DNA of 5,746 bases from Flavobacteriaceae bacterium (lineage in GTDB: Bacteria > Bacteroidota > Bacteroidia > Flavobacteriales > Flavobacteriaceae). The position numbers and the translations under genes are program-made. Of this stretch, positions 1 through 3,606 are shown in pieces (the first letter of the stretch is position 1; each line of letters starts with the position of its first letter). The notes below the pieces were generated by a model, which did not search any database, was not told the DNA's origin, and was given only the letters and a program-made list of their open reading frames with translations. Where the stretch lies: contig JAUWLK010000180.1 of the NCBI GenBank assembly GCA_030613745.1, positions 1 to 5,746 on the forward strand, given 5' to 3'.

Positions 1-122
1 CTTGCCGAAAATATTTAATCCGTGGAACCCATGAACAAAAAGATATTTCTTTAACTGTAAAAATTTGTGATTCCATTGCAACTATTGAAACTGTAAAATT
101 ATTTCATTCATCAGATGACTAA
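1..122 (+). CDS. C-terminal end of an unrecognised protein (5' end outside the window)
   Basis: One plus-strand frame is open from the window edge to a TAA at 120-122, giving about 39 residues that end in ...KLFHSSDD. I do not recognise the family. Codon choice supports real coding: GAA, GAT, AAA and TTA dominate, third positions are mostly A or T, and first positions are richer in G and C, as in lon. The last five codons lie inside the left arm of the inverted repeat at 106-155, so the stop sits at the start of a potential hairpin. If real, the gene converges on the sigma-factor operon. The opposite strand is also open here from an ATG at 76-74 leftward, but that frame uses rarer codons such as CGG. 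A minus-strand gene starting there is the alternative reading. Confidence 0.45.
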   Translation, partial: CRKYLIRGTHEQKDISLTVKICDSIATIETVKLFHSSDD

Positions 123-155
123 TAACCGTAATGAAAAAAAAGTCATCCGATGAAT
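106..155. repeat. Inverted repeat, 15-bp arms, 20-nt spacer
   Basis: Arms 106-120 and 141-155 are complementary at 14 of 15 positions. The one mismatch (A113 against C148) becomes a U-G wobble in minus-strand RNA. Each arm is itself a near-palindrome of the form TCATC-N-GATGA, so the two arms are also direct repeats. It overlaps the stop codon of the upstream partial gene. No clear U-tract follows on either strand, although the minus-strand continuation is AU-rich, so a terminator role is possible but not canonical. Confidence 0.75.
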
Positions 156-180
156 CTTTAGATTTACTTGTGGCTATCAT

Positions 181-223
181 TCACAGGGTGAATATCTGCA
201 TACCACATATATTCACCCTGTGA
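181..223. repeat. Perfect inverted repeat, 15-bp arms, 13-nt spacer
   Basis: Arms 181-195 and 209-223 pair perfectly, and two further outer pairs (180/224 as T-G, 179/225 as A-T) extend the stem. It contains GGG/CCC and is the most stable-looking structure in the gap between the convergent genes. Each arm contains a smaller dyad, ATTCAC-N3-GTGAAT on the left and ATTCAC-N3-GTGAGT on the right. A bidirectional terminator or RNA 3'-end stabiliser is plausible from position, but neither side has a U-run. Confidence 0.75.
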
Positions 224-242
224 GTAAACTTATCAACTGTAT

Positions 243-264
243 ATCCCGCTAAAAAAATCGGGAT
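243..264. terminator. Short hairpin with A7/T7 in the loop, possible terminator
   Basis: ATCCCG (243-248) pairs with CGGGAT (259-264) across a 10-nt loop containing seven A residues, which are seven U residues in minus-strand RNA. It lies about 55 bases past the last stop codon of the minus-strand operon. Its place and G/C-rich stem suggest transcript ending, but the U-run is in the loop rather than after the stem, so this is not a textbook intrinsic terminator. Confidence 0.35.
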
Positions 265-276
265 TAGCTCAACTTA

Positions 277-312
277 CAATTTTGATTTCGTTTTACAAAC
301 TTATCAAAATTG
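277..312. repeat. Inverted repeat, 10-bp arms, just past the operon's last stop codon
   Basis: CAATTTTGAT (277-286) pairs perfectly with ATCAAAATTG (303-312) across 16 bases. It starts 8 bases beyond the stop codon of the DUF2807 gene in the direction of transcription. The stem is AT-rich and weak. It may contribute to 3'-end formation of the operon mRNA together with the hairpin at 243-264. Confidence 0.55.
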
Positions 313-319
313 AGTTTCA

Positions 320-1051
320 CTAATAAGTCCTTACATCTCCAGAACCACTTACTTTAATATCTTCAATTTTTGGGTTTCCTTTGTATTTAATATCTCCAGA
401 ACCTGAAATTTTCGCGTTTAATTCGTTTATAACCGTTATCGTTATTCCGCCAGAACCTGAAATTCTTAACGCTGCTTTATCTGTCTTTAAATTAACTGCA
501 TCAATATCTCCAGATCCTGCAATTGCAGCAGTGAAACTTTCACTAGAACCTTCTAGATCTATATCACCAGAGCCAGAAATAGCAGCATCTATTTCATTAG
601 TTTTCACATTCAATTTGATATCTCCTGATCCAGCTACAGTCACTTTAAAGTTATTTGATTTTAGCAAATCTTTACCAATAATATCACCTGATCCTGATAA
701 AGAAACAGCTTCAATACCTTTATAATAAACAGTTAATACTACTCCTTTTCTCGTATTGATACTTGTCCCTTTCTTCCATTTAATTTTCAACTTCCCATTA
801 TCTACTTCAGTCACTAAATAAGCTAATAAATTATCCTCTATTTTAATATCTATTTTACCTTCATTTCCCTCTACCAAAAACACATCAAACGAACCAGAAA
901 CAGCAACTTTATCAAAACTACCAACATTTCTTATTTCATTAATAATATTACCGCTACCTTTTATTCTTCCATATTTTTGTGCATTACAGCTAGTTAGAAA
1001 TAAAATAGTTACAAACAAAGCGGCAATTGATTTTAAAAATACTTTTTTCAT
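320..1051 (-). CDS. Head-GIN domain (DUF2807) lipoprotein with GSGDI beta-helix repeats
   Basis: A 243-residue exported protein. Residues 1-21 are a lipoprotein signal peptide: positive KK, hydrophobic core, then lipobox LTSC with the lipidated cysteine at 22, the only cysteine in the protein. The mature part begins with a GSGNI motif (32-36), the feature that names the head-GIN/DUF2807 family. A repeat region follows, with GSGDI-type turns at 120, 141, 160, 179, 199, 217 and 236, every 18-21 residues. This is the spacing expected for rungs of a right-handed beta-helix. The rung at 199 is degenerate (GSGGI). The family is described as putative adhesin-like envelope proteins; no enzyme residues are visible. 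It is the last gene of the operon, 11 bases after the DUF4097-like gene, and is presumably induced with the sigma factor. Membrane anchoring is inferred; which membrane and which face is not shown. Confidence 0.88.
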   Translation of the reverse strand: MKKVFLKSIAALFVTILFLTSCNAQKYGRIKGSGNIINEIRNVGSFDKVAVSGSFDVFLVEGNEGKIDIKIEDNLLAYLVTEVDNGKLKIKWKKGTSINTRKGVVLTVYYKGIEAVSLSGSGDIIGKDLLKSNNFKVTVAGSGDIKLNVKTNEIDAAISGSGDIDLEGSSESFTAAIAGSGDIDAVNLKTDKAALRISGSGGITITVINELNAKISGSGDIKYKGNPKIEDIKVSGSGDVRTY

Positions 1052-1062
1052 TTTTAATTGAT

Positions 1063-2145
1063 TTAGTTATTATATAATTTTACACTTCCGTAATCGGATG
1101 AAATTTCAATAGTTGATCCTGAATTTTCTTTATTTACATATCCCTCATAATATTTAGAAGAAGATTTTACTACTTTTTTTAAATAGTTAATGTTTTCACC
1201 ATCATAACTAAAACCGCCATAGCTTAATTTTGCTGTAAAATTAAATGACGCATCTTCATCTAAACCTATTTTAATTCCGGTATAATCTGAATGAATATAA
1301 ACACTATCAAAACCACTCATCAACTTATTCACACGCAAGCCTCCATAATCAGCATCAATTTTTAATTTTTTATAAATAGTCCCAAAACGCATAGTTAAGT
1401 AATCACCATTTCCAATAATAATATTTGAATTTTCTACTTCAATTTTGCCATAATCACAATTAAATGATAAATCTTCAATATTTTCAATAACTGTAGTAGT
1501 ATAATCAGCATTTAAATCAATATTTTTTGCTTTTTCAACTCTTAATTTTGAATAATCAGCATTGATCTTTCCACTATTTATATATTCAATTACTGAATTA
1601 GAAGTATAATCAATATTAATAGAATTATCCGTATGATACAAGCTGCCTATCAGTATTTTTCCATAATCACAATTAATTTTTGCTTTTCCTTTGAGTTCAT
1701 TCAATGAGACAGTACCATAATCATTAGTGAAATTTGCATTATTTGTAATTGGCATTTTCACTTTGTAATCTATTTGATAATTAATATTTGAATTCCCCCA
1801 GCTAAACCAACTTGATGATGATTTTTCAATAATTGTTTTTGCTGAAACTTCACTTCTACTGTTATGAAATTCTACATCTATTTTTTCCAATCTTGAAATA
1901 ACTTTATCTTCATTATCACCACTTACTGTTATTTTAACTTCAATAACTACACGATTTTCATTCCAAGATATTACATCAACATTACCATATTTATTGTTTA
2001 TTTTAAGCAATGCATCAGTATTGACACTGTACTCTTTTTTAATCATTCTACTTTTTTCATATTTACCTTTTTTAGGATTTGGATTTGCAATTCCTACCAC
2101 AGGAATAAGCAATAATATGAGTAAAATTTTATATATAGTTTTCAT
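1063..2145 (-). CDS. Exported DUF4097-like protein with 'DYG' beta-strand repeats
   Basis: A 360-residue protein with a signal peptide at residues 1-20 (hydrophobic core about 7-19, likely cleavage after GIA). There is no lipobox, so it is probably periplasmic or surface-exposed and soluble. Residues 35-130 form a beta-rich N-terminal part (a NKYGNVDV turn near 51-58, then KITV and VSAK strands). From 142 there is a ladder of tyrosine turns: DYG 142, DYG 160, DYT 179, DYS 197, DYT 214, DYG 231, DYL 248, DYG 266, DYT 287, SYG 308 and DYG 351, mostly 17-21 residues apart, indicating a beta-solenoid. Its only two cysteines (159 and 230) sit immediately before DYG turns four rungs apart. The layout matches Bacteroidota DUF4097 family proteins, whose function is unknown. 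It follows the anti-sigma-like gene by 70 bases, the largest gap in the operon. Confidence 0.85.
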   Translation of the reverse strand: MKTIYKILLILLLIPVVGIANPNPKKGKYEKSRMIKKEYSVNTDALLKINNKYGNVDVISWNENRVVIEVKITVSGDNEDKVISRLEKIDVEFHNSRSEVSAKTIIEKSSSSWFSWGNSNINYQIDYKVKMPITNNANFTNDYGTVSLNELKGKAKINCDYGKILIGSLYHTDNSINIDYTSNSVIEYINSGKINADYSKLRVEKAKNIDLNADYTTTVIENIEDLSFNCDYGKIEVENSNIIIGNGDYLTMRFGTIYKKLKIDADYGGLRVNKLMSGFDSVYIHSDYTGIKIGLDEDASFNFTAKLSYGGFSYDGENINYLKKVVKSSSKYYEGYVNKENSGSTIEISSDYGSVKLYNN

Positions 2146-2215
2146 AATTTATTTTTTAAAATTTGTTTCATTATTTTTTCTTCTTACTTCTTTTTACTTT
2201 TCATACTTTATTATC

Positions 2216-2746
2216 TTATAAAGTCAAATTTTCAAATTCTTTAAAATCTTCTAATTGATCAACCAAATTTTGCAATACTTCAATGCGCTTTTGAAAATTT
2301 GCAATCATGGCATATATAACACGTTTATCTTCATTACTCTCTTTGAGTTCTATGGTTAGTTGTTTATAATTCTTTTCTAAATTTTCTAACTGTACAAAAG
2401 CATCATTAATTATTTGCTGATTTTCAGGTGTTTGTTGACTTTTAATTTGCTCAATTTCATTTTGTATTGTAGCTAAATAAAAGTTTTGAGTTTCTTCCAT
2501 TTTTGGTGAAATATCTGCCAACTCTACACCATTTTGAGAATTATAATTTCCTAGCCAAAAACCAAAAAATAATATTACCGATGCAGCTATTGCTAACCAA
2601 TGCCATTGTATCCTTCTATTTTTTATTGACTCTTTATTATTGGATTTCAATTTAGCTTCAAATCGTTCAAAATGCCCAATGTTTGGTTCAGCAAAATCAA
2701 AATCGTCTTTTAAATCTTTAAAGATATTTTCTAAATCTTTTTTCAT
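2216..2746 (-). CDS. Single-pass membrane protein, probable anti-sigma factor of the adjacent ECF sigma
   Basis: A 176-residue protein in three parts. Residues 1-46 are a charged cytoplasmic segment with the motif EPNIGHFERFEAKL (20-33), which recurs at the N terminus of small membrane proteins coded next to ECF sigma genes in Bacteroidota. Residues 49-67 (WLAIAASVILFFGFWLGNY) are one transmembrane helix. Residues 90-172 are rich in E, Q, K and L and look like a long coiled coil placed outside the inner membrane. There is no cysteine, so it is not a zinc-binding (HxxxCxxC) anti-sigma factor. It starts six bases after the sigma stop, which implies co-transcription and probable translational coupling. 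The anti-sigma role is inferred from topology and position; a structural partner of the downstream beta-helix proteins is the alternative. Confidence 0.75.
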   Translation of the reverse strand: MKKDLENIFKDLKDDFDFAEPNIGHFERFEAKLKSNNKESIKNRRIQWHWLAIAASVILFFGFWLGNYNSQNGVELADISPKMEETQNFYLATIQNEIEQIKSQQTPENQQIINDAFVQLENLEKNYKQLTIELKESNEDKRVIYAMIANFQKRIEVLQNLVDQLEDFKEFENLTL

Positions 2747-2752
2747 TTGTTT

Positions 2753-3325
2753 TTAATTTACTAAAGTCTGATTGTTTATTAAATTTCTTAATTTATTCTT
2801 TGCTCTTGAAATAGTTGTCCTACAATTTTCATTACTTATATGCATAATTCCTGCAATTTCTTCATTATCATAACCTTCAATTAAACTCAACGTTAGTGCT
2901 ACCCGATAATTATCTTTTAATTTTTCTATGGTTTTAATAACTTCTTTAGCTTTTATAGTCGAGTAATCAATCATTTCACTTGCTTGTATTTCATCGTTAC
3001 TATCAGAAATTACATTTTTAACCTTATCTAAGTTTACAATACTATAACGATTATTCTTTTTTATTTGAGTCAAACTTTTATTTATTACAATCCTTTTTAA
3101 CCATGCACCAAATGGCACTTCTGCTTTAAAGGTATCCAGCTTTGTAAAAGCGTTTAAAAAAGCTTCTTGCATTACATCTTCAGCCTCAAAACTATCGTTA
3201 ACAATTCGTAAAGCAGTATTGTACATTGCTTTATAATATAGCTTGTATATTTCAAACTGTGCAGACGGTTTCCCTTTTTTACAAGCAGTTATCAGCTGGT
3301 TAATATGTTTGTATTTCTCTTGCAA
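2753..3325 (-). CDS. ECF-type RNA polymerase sigma factor (sigma-70 family), TTG start
   Basis: A 190-residue two-domain sigma factor. Region 2 spans about residues 24-92, with core-binding and -10 recognition helices around EAEDVMQEAFLNAF (47-60) and FGAWLKRIVINKSL (72-85). A linker of about 35 residues follows. Region 4 (about 128-183) has the -35-binding helix-turn-helix at GYDNEEIAGIMHISNENCRT (151-170). Length and the lack of regions 1 and 3 are typical of ECF sigma factors. The start is taken as TTG at 3325-3323. The frame has an upstream stop at 3343-3341 with no ATG or GTG between, and the first in-frame ATG (residue 34) lies inside region 2, too late. A weak AGAAG stretch precedes the TTG. 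It heads the operon and probably directs RNA polymerase to its own promoter and other envelope-stress genes. Confidence 0.93.
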   Translation of the reverse strand: MQEKYKHINQLITACKKGKPSAQFEIYKLYYKAMYNTALRIVNDSFEAEDVMQEAFLNAFTKLDTFKAEVPFGAWLKRIVINKSLTQIKKNNRYSIVNLDKVKNVISDSNDEIQASEMIDYSTIKAKEVIKTIEKLKDNYRVALTLSLIEGYDNEEIAGIMHISNENCRTTISRAKNKLRNLINNQTLVN

Positions 3326-3344
3326 TACTTGGCTTCTATTTTAA

Positions 3345-3370
3345 TGACAATTCATTTTCAAATGTGTTAC
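3345..3370 (-). promoter_or_regulatory. Candidate autoregulated ECF promoter of the sigma operon
   Basis: On the minus strand GTAACA (3370-3365) is followed by TGTCA (3349-3345). The spacing AAC-N16-TGTC fits the general ECF pattern of an AAC-type -35 and a CGTC-type -10 separated by 16-17 bases. The predicted start of transcription, near 3340-3337, leaves a leader of about 12-16 bases before the TTG codon. This fits the absence of an upstream start codon. ECF factors commonly drive their own operon, but recognition by this particular factor is inferred. Confidence 0.5.
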
Positions 3371-3421
3371 ACTTATTTAATAATAAAAGTACATTTTTTT
3401 ATAAGATATTTATAATCAATA

Positions 3422-3451
3422 TGATAAAATTCTATTTTAAAACTTTTATCA
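3422..3451. repeat. 8-bp inverted repeat in the sigma/lon divergent region
   Basis: TGATAAAA (3422-3429) is perfectly complementary to TTTTATCA (3444-3451) across 14 bases. It lies between the ECF promoter candidate and the sigma-54-like element. Because the surroundings are very AT-rich, chance is a realistic explanation. Confidence 0.35.
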
Positions 3452-3464
3452 GCAATTATTTTAT

Positions 3465-3480
3465 TGGCATAAGAATTGAA
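3465..3480 (+). promoter_or_regulatory. Sigma-54-like promoter element upstream of lon
   Basis: TGGCAT (3465-3470), five bases, then TTGAA (3476-3480). The invariant GG (-24) and the G of the -12 element are exactly 12 bases apart, as required for sigma-54 (TGGCAC-N5-TTGC). The mismatches are T for C at the end of the -24 box and A for C at -12. A transcript would start near 3491 and carry a leader of about 115 bases. Sigma-54 also needs an upstream-bound activator, whose site I cannot identify. Confidence 0.3.
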
Positions 3481-3513
3481 TAATATAATTAAGAATAATG
3501 TGTTAAGATGTAT

Positions 3514-3538
3514 TAAATAGCTATATATTAGCTATTTA
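3514..3538. promoter_or_regulatory. Perfect 10-bp dyad between the promoter candidates and lon, possible operator
   Basis: TAAATAGCTA (3514-3523) is the exact reverse complement of TAGCTATTTA (3529-3538), separated by TATAT. The right half belongs to a 10-bp direct repeat, GCTATTTATA, at 3531-3540 and 3573-3582. A homodimeric repressor or activator site is one reading; a leader hairpin in the lon mRNA is the other, if transcription starts upstream. Confidence 0.4.
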
Positions 3539-3606
3539 TATAAATTTAAATTATAGTAACAAATAAAACGTTGCTATTTATAATGTCAAAATGACCTAAA
3601 TGAGAT

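Noticed and set aside
131..223. A 30-codon plus-strand frame starting MKKKSSDE in the convergent gap.
   Set aside because: It has no ribosome-binding site, its codons are dictated by the inverted-repeat arms it crosses, and a frame of this length is expected by chance.
106..312. Clustered inverted repeats as a CRISPR array or integron attC sites.
   Set aside because: The units are not identical direct repeats with unique spacers, and no integrase or Cas gene is nearby.
381..725. A 114-codon plus-strand frame with repeated ISPDPE-like motifs.
   Set aside because: It is the antisense reading of the GSGDI repeats of the DUF2807 gene; its repeats simply mirror those codons.
1994..2221. A 75-codon plus-strand hydrophobic frame.
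   Set aside because: It is antisense to the DUF4097 signal peptide and the A-rich gap, which read as Phe- and Leu-rich on the other strand.
3556..3584. GTAACA-N17-TATAAT, an E. coli-like promoter just before lon.
   Set aside because: Bacteroidota housekeeping sigma factors prefer a TAnnTTTG -7 box, so this pattern is weak evidence in such AT-rich DNA. It was kept out of the feature list although it could matter.
3556..3587. Possible second ECF promoter (GTAACA facing lon, then GTC).
   Set aside because: The gap between GTAACA and the GTC at 3585-3587 is 23 bases, not the 16 seen on the sigma side, so the spacing does not fit.
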